53,203 bases of DNA, from positions 1 to 53,203 of the forward strand of contig JAJZVU010000025.1 of the NCBI GenBank assembly GCA_021845505.1, read 5' to 3'. Below, piece after piece: positions 32,018 through 40,064 of the stretch. The stretch is from Pseudomonadota bacterium. GTDB taxonomy: Bacteria; Pseudomonadota; Gammaproteobacteria; Burkholderiales; Burkholderiaceae_C. The notes beneath the pieces were generated by a model, which ran no database searches, was not told the DNA's origin, and worked only from the letters and a program-made list of their open reading frames with translations. Both the position numbers and the translations under genes were made by a program. Position 1 is the stretch's first letter; the number at the start of each line of letters is the position of its first letter.

Positions 32018-32225
32018 CGGGGATGGGGTTTCCCCGGTGTGCAGGCTGGACTTGCCAGCGAATAATGGCGGAGTCGCGTAAAAGTGCCGCGACTCGGATT
32101 CCGGAGCGAGTAGCGAGGAGACAACCCGACCGGGGCCACGCTTTGTCGTCGAACCCCGGCGAATATCGGCGCCCAGACGCCGAACATACAGCGCGCCAGA
32201 TCCCCCAGGGGATCTGGCGTTTTTT
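32018..32225 (+). ncRNA. candidate structured RNA or leader upstream of tauE-like gene
   Basis: The gene-free stretch 31955-32276 holds consecutive perfect hairpins: 32018-32036 (CGGGG/CCCCG), 32045-32059 (GCTGG/CCAGC), 32071-32095 (GAGTCGCG/CGCGACTC), 32130-32159 (CCGGGG/CCCCGG), 32166-32183 (TCGGCG/CGCCGA), then an intrinsic terminator. The first loop (GGGGTT) could pair with AACCCC at 32152-32157, which is partly used in the fourth stem. No reading frame of note is present. It may be a small RNA or a terminating leader for the transporter gene 51 bases downstream. I cannot match it to a known class. Confidence 0.4.
32194..32225 (+). terminator. Rho-independent terminator
   Basis: CGCCAGATCC (32194-32203) pairs with GGATCTGGCG (32210-32219) and is followed by six T residues (32220-32225). 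It lies before, not after, a gene, so it ends either read-through from marC or the candidate RNA. Confidence 0.92.
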
Positions 32226-32276
32226 CTTGTCCCTCGCTCTGCGCCGCGTTCGGCGGCGGTCTCCCCGGTATTGCCG

Positions 32277-33041
32277 ATGCACCTGGACCTCAGCCTGCTC
32301 ACGCTGGCCATCGCGGCGATGGCCGCCGGATTCATCGATTCCATCGTCGGGGGAGGCGGGCTGATCCTGGTGCCCAGCCTGTTCTCGGCGTTCCCGGACG
32401 TGCCGCCGGCCACGCTGTTCGGCACCAACAAGGGAGGGGCCGTCTGGGGCACCTCGGCGGCGGCCTGGTCCTTCGCCCGTCGGGTGCGCATCCCCTGGGC
32501 GATCGTGCTGCCGGCCGCACTGGCGGCGTTCGCCGGCGGACTGGGCGGGGCCTTCGCGGTGACCCGGGTGGCTCCCCACGCGCTGCGCAAGGCGCTGCCA
32601 TTCGTGCTGGCGGGAGTCCTCGGGTATACGGTGTTGCGAAGGGACCTGGGGAAGCACCATGCGCCGCGTGTGCGCGGGCGCTGGGTCGCGCTGCTAGGCG
32701 GCGGATTGATCGGTCTCTACGACGGCTTTTTCGGCCCCGGCACGGGCAACCTGCTGGTGTTCCTGTTCGTGCGCGCCTATGGCTTCGATTTCGTCCACGC
32801 CGCGGCGAGCGCCAAGGTGGTGAACACCGCCTGCAACCTGGCGGCCCTGCTGCTGTTCGCGTTCAGCGGCCACGTGATGTGGCGCTATTCGGCGATGATC
32901 GCGGTATGCAATGTCGGCGGCAGCGTGCTGGGCAGCCGGCTGGCGGTGCGCAAGGGGACCCAGTTCGTCCGCAGCATGTTCATGGTGATCGCGGTCGCGC
33001 TGATCGCCCGCACCGCCTGGCAGGCCTTCGCGCCGCGTTGA
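32277..33041 (+). CDS. TauE/SafE-family anion transporter
   Basis: A 254-residue membrane protein with about eight hydrophobic segments, the N-terminal GFIDSIVGGGGLILVPSL and the internal repeat GLYDGFFGPGTGNLL typical of TauE/SafE (formerly DUF81). Such proteins export sulfite or organosulfonates, or move other anions. The ATG at 32277 lacks a clear ribosome-binding site; TTG at 32271 is an alternative. It converges on a DUF2892 gene, with a parS site in the gap. Confidence 0.88.
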   Translation: MHLDLSLLTLAIAAMAAGFIDSIVGGGGLILVPSLFSAFPDVPPATLFGTNKGGAVWGTSAAAWSFARRVRIPWAIVLPAALAAFAGGLGGAFAVTRVAPHALRKALPFVLAGVLGYTVLRRDLGKHHAPRVRGRWVALLGGGLIGLYDGFFGPGTGNLLVFLFVRAYGFDFVHAAASAKVVNTACNLAALLLFAFSGHVMWRYSAMIAVCNVGGSVLGSRLAVRKGTQFVRSMFMVIAVALIARTAWQAFAPR

Positions 33042-33056
33042 CCGCGGAGTCGGGGA

Positions 33057-33072
33057 TGTTCCACGTGGAACA
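33057..33072. other. parS site 1
   Basis: TGTTCCACGTGGAACA is a perfect 16-base palindrome identical to the parS form I know from pseudomonads. It lies in the gap between convergent genes, about 3 kb from parAB. ParB loads here and spreads. Confidence 0.93.
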
Positions 33073-33092
33073 TCCCGCGCAGAGCAACGCCT

Positions 33093-33290
33093 TCAGGCGT
33101 CCTTTTTCATCGGGCAGGTGTTGATCCCCAGCAGCGAATACGCCGGGCACACCCCGGCGATCCCGGTGAGCAGCGGCACGACGCCGATATAGCCCCAGAT
33201 GCCGATGGTTCCGGTAGCGGACAACGCGACCAGCGCGACCCCGACCACGATGCGTACGGTGCGGTCCAACCCGCCTTCGTTGATTTTCAT
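33093..33290 (-). CDS. DUF2892 small membrane protein
   Basis: A 65-residue protein starting MKINEGGLDRTVR, with two hydrophobic helices (about residues 12-29 and 32-52) and a CPAYSLLGINTCP end. This matches DUF2892 (YgaP-type membrane domain). In other bacteria it is fused to or encoded beside rhodanese domains and sulfur transport genes. Here it lies between two parS sites and faces the TauE-like gene. Role unknown. Confidence 0.85.
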   Translation of the reverse strand: MKINEGGLDRTVRIVVGVALVALSATGTIGIWGYIGVVPLLTGIAGVCPAYSLLGINTCPMKKDA

Positions 33291-33383
33291 CGCCTTCTCC
33301 TAGCAATGGAAGCTCGAGACAGCTCACTCTAGCGAGTATTCAAGCACGAAAGCATGACGCTCGTCAGGACTCGTGAGGGTGGC

Positions 33384-33399
33384 TGTTCCACGTGGAACA
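33384..33399. other. parS site 2
   Basis: A second perfect TGTTCCACGTGGAACA, 327 bases from the first and 64 bases before the mnmG start codon. Confidence 0.93.
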
Positions 33400-33463
33400 T
33401 CGGGCGCGCATCCGGTTGTCGAGCGGGCGGCCTACAATCGCGCCCTTGCAGCAGGCGAACACC

Positions 33464-35440
33464 ATGGACTACCCCGAGATTTTCGATGTGATCGTGGTCG
33501 GCGGCGGCCACGCCGGAACCGAGGCCGCGCTCGCGGCCGCCCGCATGGGGGCCGCCACGCTGCTGCTGACCCACAACATCGAAACCCTGGGCCAGATGTC
33601 CTGCAACCCGTCGATCGGGGGCATCGGCAAGGGCCACCTGGTCAAGGAAATCGACGCGCTGGGCGGAGCCATGGCGCTGGCCACCGACGAAGCCGGGATC
33701 CAGTTCCGGATCCTCAACGGCAGCAAGGGGCCGGCGGTGCGTGCCACCCGCGCGCAGGCCGACAGGCTGCTGTACAAGGCCGCGATCCGCTCGCGCCTGG
33801 AGAACCAGCCCGGGCTGTGGCTGTTCCAGCAAGCGGTCGACGACCTTCTGCTGGAGTCCGACGGCCGCGGCGACAGGGTCTGCGGTGCGCTGACCCAGGG
33901 CGGCGTACGCTTTCGCTCGCGCAGCGTGGTGCTGACCGCCGGCACGTTCCTCGACGGCAAGATCCACATCGGGCTGCAGAACTACGCGGCCGGGCGCTCG
34001 GGCGACCCGCCGGCGATCTCCCTCGCCCACAGGCTGCGGGACATCGGACTGCCGCGCGGGCGCCTGAAGACCGGCACCCCTCCGCGTATCGACGGCCGCA
34101 GCATCGACTTCTCGCGCATGCTGCAGCAGCCCGGCGACCTCGACCCCGTTCCGGTGTTCAGCTTCCTGGGCCAGGCTTCGCAGCACCCTCGGCAGCTTCC
34201 CTGCTGGATCACCCACACCAACCCGCGGACCCACGAAATCATCCGCTCCGCGCTGGATCGCAGCCCGCTGTACACCGGGGTGATCGAAGGCGTGGGGCCG
34301 CGCTATTGCCCGAGCATCGAGGACAAGATCCATCGCTTCGCCGCCAAGGATTCGCACCAGGTCTTCCTCGAGCCCGAGGGCCTGCATACCCACGAGTTCT
34401 ATCCCAACGGGATTTCCACCAGCCTTCCGTTCGACGTCCAGCTCGAGCTGGTGCACAGCATCGACGGCCTGCAGCAGGCCCATCTGCTGCGCCCGGGTTA
34501 CGCCATCGAATACGACTACTACGACCCGCGAGCCCTGAAGTCCTCGCTGGAAACCAAGTCCATCTCCGGGTTGTTTTTCGCCGGCCAGATCAACGGCACC
34601 ACCGGCTACGAGGAAGCCGCTGCCCAGGGCCTGCTCGCCGGCGCCAACGCCGCGCTGCTGGTGCGCGGCGACCCGCCGTGGTGCCCGGGGCGCGAGCAGG
34701 CCTACCTCGGAGTGCTGGTCGACGACCTGATCACCAAGGGAGTCAGCGAGCCCTACCGCATGTTCACCAGCCGCGCCGAATACCGCCTGAGCCTGCGCGA
34801 GGACAACGCCGACCTGCGCCTGACCGAGGCCGGGCGTCGGCTGGGGCTGGTCGACGATGCGCGCTGGGACGCCTTCTGCCGCAAGCGCGACGCCATCGAG
34901 GCCGAGCGCCAGCGGCTGCGCGACACCTGGGTTCAGCCGCAGTCGCTGCCGGCCGACCAGGCGCTGCAGTTGATCGGGCAGCCGATCGAGCGCGAATATC
35001 GGCTGGAGGATCTGCTGCGCCGCCCCGGCGTCGACCATGCGCGCTTGACCGCTGCGCTGGGCGGGCGTTTCGCGCCGCCTCGGCCGCTGCAGCCGGCGGA
35101 AGCCGAGCAGGTGGAGATTTCGATCAAGTACTCGGGCTACATCGAGCGCCAGCAGGTCGACGTGCAGCGCGCTGCCGATTACGAGCATCTGCCGCTGCCC
35201 GAGGACCTGGACTACGCGACGGTGCTCGGACTGTCGTTCGAGGTGCGGCAAAAGCTCGACCGCGCACGCCCCCACACCCTGGGCCAGGCCTCGCGGGTGT
35301 CCGGAGTCACGCCTGCCGCGATCTCGCTGCTGTTGGTGCATTTGCGCAAGCGTCGGCTGCGCGGACCGGCCGCAGGCGACCCACCGCGTGGCGGCGCCCC
35401 CCGCGCGCCGGCGCCCCAGCCGGAATCGCCCGGCCCATGA
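33464..35440 (+). CDS. mnmG: tRNA uridine-5-carboxymethylaminomethyl(34) synthase MnmG
   Basis: A 658-residue FAD protein (GidA) that with MnmE makes the cmnm5 modification at U34 of several tRNAs. Seen are the FAD-binding [19 protein letters not shown] at the N-terminus, the [16 protein letters not shown] signature (near residue 47), [13 protein letters not shown] near 380, and the helical C-terminal domain with an Ala/Pro-rich extension after about residue 630. The ATG at 33464 fits the family; an upstream ATG at 33392 lies inside parS site 2. The stop overlaps the rsmG ATG (ATGA). Confidence 0.97.
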   Translation: MDYPEIFDVIVVGGGHAGTEAALAAARMGAATLLLTHNIETLGQMSCNPSIGGIGKGHLVKEIDALGGAMALATDEAGIQFRILNGSKGPAVRATRAQADRLLYKAAIRSRLENQPGLWLFQQAVDDLLLESDGRGDRVCGALTQGGVRFRSRSVVLTAGTFLDGKIHIGLQNYAAGRSGDPPAISLAHRLRDIGLPRGRLKTGTPPRIDGRSIDFSRMLQQPGDLDPVPVFSFLGQASQHPRQLPCWITHTNPRTHEIIRSALDRSPLYTGVIEGVGPRYCPSIEDKIHRFAAKDSHQVFLEPEGLHTHEFYPNGISTSLPFDVQLELVHSIDGLQQAHLLRPGYAIEYDYYDPRALKSSLETKSISGLFFAGQINGTTGYEEAAAQGLLAGANAALLVRGDPPWCPGREQAYLGVLVDDLITKGVSEPYRMFTSRAEYRLSLREDNADLRLTEAGRRLGLVDDARWDAFCRKRDAIEAERQRLRDTWVQPQSLPADQALQLIGQPIEREYRLEDLLRRPGVDHARLTAALGGRFAPPRPLQPAEAEQVEISIKYSGYIERQQVDVQRAADYEHLPLPEDLDYATVLGLSFEVRQKLDRARPHTLGQASRVSGVTPAAISLLLVHLRKRRLRGPAAGDPPRGGAPRAPAPQPESPGP

Positions 35441-36168
35441 CTGCGCAGCGCAGCGCGCCCGTCACGCCGGCCCCCACGCCGCCCGGCCCACCGGTCGCCG
35501 GCGAGCAGCTCGAGCAACTCGAGCAGGTGCTGCAGGCCCTGCAGTTGCCCGCCGACGCGTCGAGCCGGCAACGACTGCTGCAGTACCTGCAGCTGCTGCA
35601 GCGCTGGAACCGGGTGCACAACCTGACCTCGGTGCGCGACCCCGAGCGCATGCTCAGCCTGCACCTGGCCGACTGCCTGGCCGTGCTCGCGCCGCTGGAC
35701 CGCCGCGCCCCGCGCCGCGTGCTCGATGTCGGATCGGGAGCCGGGCTGCCGGGGCTGGTGCTGGCGGTCATGCGCCCGCACTGGCAGCTGCTGCTGGTCG
35801 ACGCGGTGCAAAAGAAGTGCGCCTTCCTGCGCCAGGCCGTGGCCGAGCTGCACCTGCGCAATGTCGAGGTCGTGCACGGCCGCGTCGAGCAACTGCGCCT
35901 GCCTCCGGTCGACTGCATTGTCAGCCGCGCGCTGGGCGATCTGGCCGAACTGGCGCGCATCAGCGAGCATCTGCTGCTCCCCGGCGGCGCCTGGGCGGCG
36001 ATGAAGGGCCATGTGCCGCAGGACGAGCTGCGCGCGCTGCCCGCCACGCTGCAGCACCAGGTCGAGGAGCTGCGCGTGCCCGGGCTCGAGGCCCGGCGCT
36101 GCGTGGTCTGGATGTGGCCGGCCGCGTCCCCCGCGGCGGCCGTTCACCACCCTGCCAGGACGACGTGA
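35437..36168 (+). CDS. rsmG: 16S rRNA (guanine(527)-N7)-methyltransferase RsmG
   Basis: A 243-residue SAM-dependent methyltransferase (GidB). Motif I is [16 protein letters not shown] near residue 98; [14 protein letters not shown] sequence ([10 protein letters not shown]) is near 59 and the SRALGDL element near 165. It has a Pro/Gln-rich N-terminal extension of about 20 residues. ATGA overlap with mnmG before, and TGATG overlap with parA after. Confidence 0.96.
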   Translation: MTAQRSAPVTPAPTPPGPPVAGEQLEQLEQVLQALQLPADASSRQRLLQYLQLLQRWNRVHNLTSVRDPERMLSLHLADCLAVLAPLDRRAPRRVLDVGSGAGLPGLVLAVMRPHWQLLLVDAVQKKCAFLRQAVAELHLRNVEVVHGRVEQLRLPPVDCIVSRALGDLAELARISEHLLLPGGAWAAMKGHVPQDELRALPATLQHQVEELRVPGLEARRCVVWMWPAASPAAAVHHPARTT

Positions 36169-36971
36169 TGGCATCGGTTTTCTGTGTCGCCAACCAGAAG
36201 GGCGGGGTCGGCAAGACCACGACCAGCGTGAACCTGGCCGCCGGCCTGGCACGCATCGGCCAGCGGGTGCTGCTGGTCGACCTCGACCCGCAGGGCAACG
36301 CCACGATGGGCTCCGGTGTCGACAAGCGCCAGCTCAGCCCCAGCGTCTACCAGGCGCTGCTGGGAATCGCCCCGTTGCAGCAGGCGCGCCGGCGCAGCCC
36401 GCACGGCGGCTACGACGTGCTGGGCGCCAACCGCGAGCTGGCCGGCGCCGAGGTCGAGCTGGTCGACCAGCCGAGGCGCGAGCATCGGCTGAAGGACCTG
36501 CTGCGCGAAGTCGACGCGGACTACGACTTCGTGCTCATCGACACCCCCCCGGCGCTCGGACTGCTCACCCTGAACGCGCTGTGCGCCGCGCGCGGGGTGA
36601 TCGTGCCGATGCAGTGCGAATACTTCGCGCTCGAGGGATTGACCGACCTGGTCAACACGGTGCGCCAGGTGCATGCCAAGCTCAACCCCGAACTGGTGCT
36701 CATCGGACTGCTGCGTGTGATGTTCGATCCCCGGATCACCCTGCAGCAGCAGGTCAGCGACCAGCTCAAGACCCACTTCGGGAACAAGGTCTTTGAAACC
36801 GTGATTCCCCGCAACGTGCGGCTGGCGGAAGCGCCCAGCTACGGCATGCCCGGCGTGGTGTTCGACCGCGCCAGCCGGGGCGCGCTGGCCTACGTCGAAT
36901 TCGCCGAGGAAATGGTGCGCCGCGTCAGCGCGACCGGCTTCGGCTCCCGCGGCTCCACCGTCCCTGCATGA
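36168..36971 (+). CDS. parA: chromosome partitioning ATPase ParA
   Basis: A 267-residue deviant Walker ATPase (Soj). KGGVGKTTTSVNLA near residue 11 is the P-loop with the signature lysine, followed by LLVDLDPQGN and LIDTPPALGLL. It lacks an N-terminal DNA-binding domain, as in chromosomal ParA. It acts on nucleoid DNA to move ParB-parS complexes. It overlaps rsmG and parB at both ends. Confidence 0.97.
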   Translation: MASVFCVANQKGGVGKTTTSVNLAAGLARIGQRVLLVDLDPQGNATMGSGVDKRQLSPSVYQALLGIAPLQQARRRSPHGGYDVLGANRELAGAEVELVDQPRREHRLKDLLREVDADYDFVLIDTPPALGLLTLNALCAARGVIVPMQCEYFALEGLTDLVNTVRQVHAKLNPELVLIGLLRVMFDPRITLQQQVSDQLKTHFGNKVFETVIPRNVRLAEAPSYGMPGVVFDRASRGALAYVEFAEEMVRRVSATGFGSRGSTVPA

Positions 36972-37873
36972 TGAACTCCCAAGCGAACCCTCCCGCCTCC
37001 CCGCCATCGAAAAAGCGCAAAGGCCTCGGCCTGGGGCTGGAGGCCCTGCTCGGCGCCCAGGGAGCCGAGATCGCCCCGGCGACGGCGCCTTCGGCGCTCC
37101 CGCTCGATGCGCTGGTGCCCGGGCGCTACCAGCCGCGCACCCGCATGGACGAGGGGGCATTGTTCGAACTCGCCGAGAGCATCAAGGCGCAGGGGGTCAT
37201 GCAGCCGATCCTGGTGCGTCCGCTGCCTTCGGGCAAGTACGAAATCATCGCCGGCGAGCGCCGCAGCCGCGCCGCGCGCCTGGCCGGGCTCGACGAGGTC
37301 CCGGTGCTGGTGCGCGAGGTCGCCGACCAGGCCGCGCTGGCCATGGCGCTGATCGAGAACATCCAGCGCGAGGACCTCAACCCCCTCGAGGAAGCGCAGG
37401 GAATCCAGCGCCTGATCGAGGAGTTCTCGTTCACCCACGAACAGGCCGCGCAGGCCGTCGGGCGCTCGCGCGCGGCGGTCAGCAACCTGCTGCGGCTGCT
37501 GCGACTGGCGCCGCCGGTGCAGGACATGCTGCTGGCCGGCGACCTGGAGATGGGCCATGCGCGCGCGCTGCTCGCGCTGGAGGGGGCGGCGCAGGTGCAG
37601 GCCGCGCACCAGGTGCAGGGCAGGCGCCTTTCGGTGCGGGAAACCGAACGCCTGTGCAGCCGCGCCCAGCGCCCGCCGGCGACGCCGCGCGCCGCCGCAG
37701 CCGACCGCGGCGAACTGGCGCGCCTGGAAAACGAACTCAGCGAACAACTGGCGGCGCCGGTGCAAATCCGCGCCACCGGAAGCGGAAGCCGGCTGCGCGG
37801 CCGGATCGTCGTGGGCTTCCACTCCCTCGACGAACTCAACGGGCTGATCGACTACCTGCGCAAGAACCCCTGA
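36968..37873 (+). CDS. parB: chromosome partitioning CTPase/DNA-binding protein ParB
   Basis: A 301-residue ParB (Spo0J). The Lys/Arg-rich N-terminus (KKRKGLGLGLEALLG) is the ParA-stimulating region. The CTP-binding core carries IIAGERRSRAARLAGL, the ENIQREDLNPLEEA element and the helix-turn-helix around QAVGRSRAAVSNLLRLL; the C-terminal dimer domain ends the protein. It binds the parS sites at 33057 and 33384. It has two tandem ATG codons at its start, in overlap with parA. Confidence 0.97.
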   Translation: MMNSQANPPASPPSKKRKGLGLGLEALLGAQGAEIAPATAPSALPLDALVPGRYQPRTRMDEGALFELAESIKAQGVMQPILVRPLPSGKYEIIAGERRSRAARLAGLDEVPVLVREVADQAALAMALIENIQREDLNPLEEAQGIQRLIEEFSFTHEQAAQAVGRSRAAVSNLLRLLRLAPPVQDMLLAGDLEMGHARALLALEGAAQVQAAHQVQGRRLSVRETERLCSRAQRPPATPRAAAADRGELARLENELSEQLAAPVQIRATGSGSRLRGRIVVGFHSLDELNGLIDYLRKNP

Positions 37874-37919
37874 GCGCCAGCCGGCGGTGCGCCTGCTTCG
37901 CCCGCGAAGCGAGCGCTCA
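37871..37919. terminator. inverted repeat joining the parB and FIST stop codons
   Basis: TGAGCGC (37871-37877) and GCGCTCA (37913-37919) are inverted repeats that contain the two convergent stop codons. Between them GCTTCG (37895-37900) pairs with CGAAGC (37905-37910). No T-run is present; a bidirectional attenuator is possible. Confidence 0.4.
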
Positions 37920-39116
37920 CATCGCGGGGTCGTTGGCAAACACCTTGAGTACCGAGCTGTAGGCGTGCAGCCGGCCGGAGCAGAACTCGCCGGCCGAGCT
38001 GAAGCCGATCAGTGGCGCTTCGCCGAGCTGGCTGCGCAGCAGCCGCAGCTCGTCGCGCAGCGCGGCGTCGCTGCGCGACGCGCAGCTGATGTACACGGCA
38101 CCGCGCACCGGAGCGCTGCGGTCCGCTGCGCGCCGCCGCCCGCCGGCCAGGCAGGCCTCGCGGCGCTGCTCGAGCTCGTCGCGGACCTCGGTGCACAGGC
38201 GCAACAGGTCACGCATCGCTTCGTGCTGCTGCCGGCGGCAGAAACGCAGCTGCATGCCCGGCTGCAACTCGGCCGCCAGCGCGACCCCCTGCGCCCCCGG
38301 GTCGATCCCGATCAGGCCGCGCAACACCGCACCGCCGCCGGCCGGCGGCTCGCTCTGCGGCCACGACAGCCCGACGACCACCTCGCGCAGGCTGGGCACC
38401 AACTCCCGCCACTGCTCGTGCTGGCGCGCGCGCGCCGGCTCGCCCAGGTCCTCGAGCAAAGCGCCCAGTGCCGGCTGGCCGTCGAGGGCATAGACGACGT
38501 TGTCGGTGCAACGCGTCACGGTGCGCGCCGGCCCGACCGGCTCCAGCCCCTGGCTGAGCCCGCCGAGCAGGCCGACACGCGGCCCCCAGGCGACCCCCGA
38601 CAGCCCGCCGTGGAGCACCGCGTCGGCCAGTTGGGCTCCGTTGCCCGCAGCGACCACGCCGCCCCACACGTCGCCCGAAGCGGTGCGCTCGCCGAGTTCG
38701 GCCAGCAATTCGTCCAGGTCGTCGTCGCCGGAATCGCCGTGCGCCAGTACCGAGTGCGCGCCGCGCCAGCCGCGCGACAACGCAGGCAGCGGCTGGCGCC
38801 CCGAGAACACCTTGAAGTCGCGCTGCGCCACCTGCAGCAGCATCACCGCGACCCCGCAGGGCTCGATCGCCGAACCGGTATCGGCGAAAGCCTGCGGCAC
38901 GATCGCGCCGGCCCAGTGGGCCACTCCGAGGCGGTCGCGCAGGTCCTCGAGCAGCGTCGAGACGTGGCCGGCATAGCGCGAGTCGGCGTACACCAGTCCC
39001 AGGCCGGGGCGGGTGACCGTGTCGGCGCGCGCGCGCGCGGCAGCCACCTGGCGCACCAGCGCCTCCAGCGCCAGCGGCCAGTCGGGAGCCGAGGAATGGG
39101 CAGTGACAAAACGCAT
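37917..39116 (-). CDS. FIST-domain sensory protein
   Basis: A 399-residue soluble protein with a FIST_N domain (about residues 30-225) and FIST_C (about 230-390), the latter with FIGFSSAGEF-type sequence (LIGFSSAGEFCSGRLH). FIST domains are thought to bind small ligands such as amino acids. No kinase, cyclase or chemoreceptor domain is attached. ATG at 39116 is chosen from homology; 39161 is possible. It converges on parB. Confidence 0.85.
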   Translation of the reverse strand: MRFVTAHSSAPDWPLALEALVRQVAAARARADTVTRPGLGLVYADSRYAGHVSTLLEDLRDRLGVAHWAGAIVPQAFADTGSAIEPCGVAVMLLQVAQRDFKVFSGRQPLPALSRGWRGAHSVLAHGDSGDDDLDELLAELGERTASGDVWGGVVAAGNGAQLADAVLHGGLSGVAWGPRVGLLGGLSQGLEPVGPARTVTRCTDNVVYALDGQPALGALLEDLGEPARARQHEQWRELVPSLREVVVGLSWPQSEPPAGGGAVLRGLIGIDPGAQGVALAAELQPGMQLRFCRRQQHEAMRDLLRLCTEVRDELEQRREACLAGGRRRAADRSAPVRGAVYISCASRSDAALRDELRLLRSQLGEAPLIGFSSAGEFCSGRLHAYSSVLKVFANDPAM

Positions 39117-39266
39117 CGAAGGTGGGTCCGGGCCGGTTCGTCGGGCCGAGCGGCCCGGCAAGCGACAAGGCGGGTCGTGGATCCAGGGTCGCCGCGCCAG
39201 GCTGGCGCGGTCCGACCGATGCTAGCAGGGTGTCGATAGACCCGATGGGCTCGCGGCGACCTCGGC

Positions 39267-39926
39267 TCAACCGGCCGCGGACGAGCGCTTGCGCGCCGGC
39301 TTGGCAGCCGGCTTGGCGGCGGGCTTGCGCGTCGCGGCCGCGCCGCGCCTGCGCGCCGAAGCGCCGCCCGCCGCGCTCGCGGCGCCGGCCGCCGGCTGCC
39401 CGGTCTGCGGCTGCGCCGCCTTCGGCCAGGCCGTCTCGCGCAGCGCGTCGGCGGCCAGCTTGCCGAACTGTTCGCTGATCGCCCCCCACCATTGCATCGG
39501 GTCGATCAATCCGGGCATGGGCTGCGCCGGCGAAGCCTGGTCCGCGTCGGCGGCCGGCGCGGGCTGCGGCGCGGAGTCCGCGGCGGCCGCGGCCCCGGCC
39601 GCCGCGGCGTCCAGCGCCTGCGCCCCGGCGCGCATCGCCTCCCCCATCTGTCCCGCCAGGTCGCCCAGGTCGACATTCATGGTCTTCAAGGTCGACAAGG
39701 TCATGCGCTGCACTTCCAGCGCCTGGATGGTCGCCTGGGTCAGCCGCACGTTGGCCTCCAGCCACTGCAGCACCGCGCGCAGGTCGACGATCTTGCGCTC
39801 GAGCTCGTCGGGGTCGAGGGTCGGCGCCATCCAGCTGGCGAAGCCCGAGGACATGCCCGAACCCTTGAGCAGGCTCTGGAAGAAGTCGAGCCCGGGATGG
39901 GTCTGCGCGGCGTTGAAGGGGTTCAC
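39267..39926 (-). CDS. PhaM-like PHB-granule and nucleoid-binding protein
   Basis: A 219-residue protein. The N-terminal half (FFQSLLKGSG, SWMAPTLDPDELERKI, and an ATIQALEVQRMTLSTLK helix) matches PhaM, which activates PHB synthase PhaC1 and tethers granules to DNA in Ralstonia/Cupriavidus. The C-terminus is Ala/Lys/Arg-rich with PAAK-type repeats, as in its DNA-binding tail. It starts with GTG at 39926 behind GGAGG. No pha genes are in the window. Confidence 0.8.
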   Translation of the reverse strand: MNPFNAAQTHPGLDFFQSLLKGSGMSSGFASWMAPTLDPDELERKIVDLRAVLQWLEANVRLTQATIQALEVQRMTLSTLKTMNVDLGDLAGQMGEAMRAGAQALDAAAAGAAAAADSAPQPAPAADADQASPAQPMPGLIDPMQWWGAISEQFGKLAADALRETAWPKAAQPQTGQPAAGAASAAGGASARRRGAAATRKPAAKPAAKPARKRSSAAG

Positions 39927-40064
39927 GGTTGCGGCCTCCGATGGCAGGCAACGGCCCGGCGGGACCGATTCCCGCCACGGCGACCAGCCCAGCATACCCA
40001 GATCGGCCTGCGCTGATAATCCCCGGCGTGGATGGCCAGCGCCGCGTGGCGGCACAATGCCCCC

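Noticed and set aside
32018..32070. Resemblance to a fluoride riboswitch (hairpin with an ATGGGG loop, second hairpin, then AATGGC)
   Set aside because: The conserved linker after the first stem and the 3' CTAC with its pseudoknot complement are missing, and the downstream gene is TauE/SafE, not crcB.
33057..33399. Short minus-strand frames beginning MFHVE at both palindromes
   Set aside because: They arise from the ATGTTCCACGTGGAA of the parS sites and continue as antisense frames.
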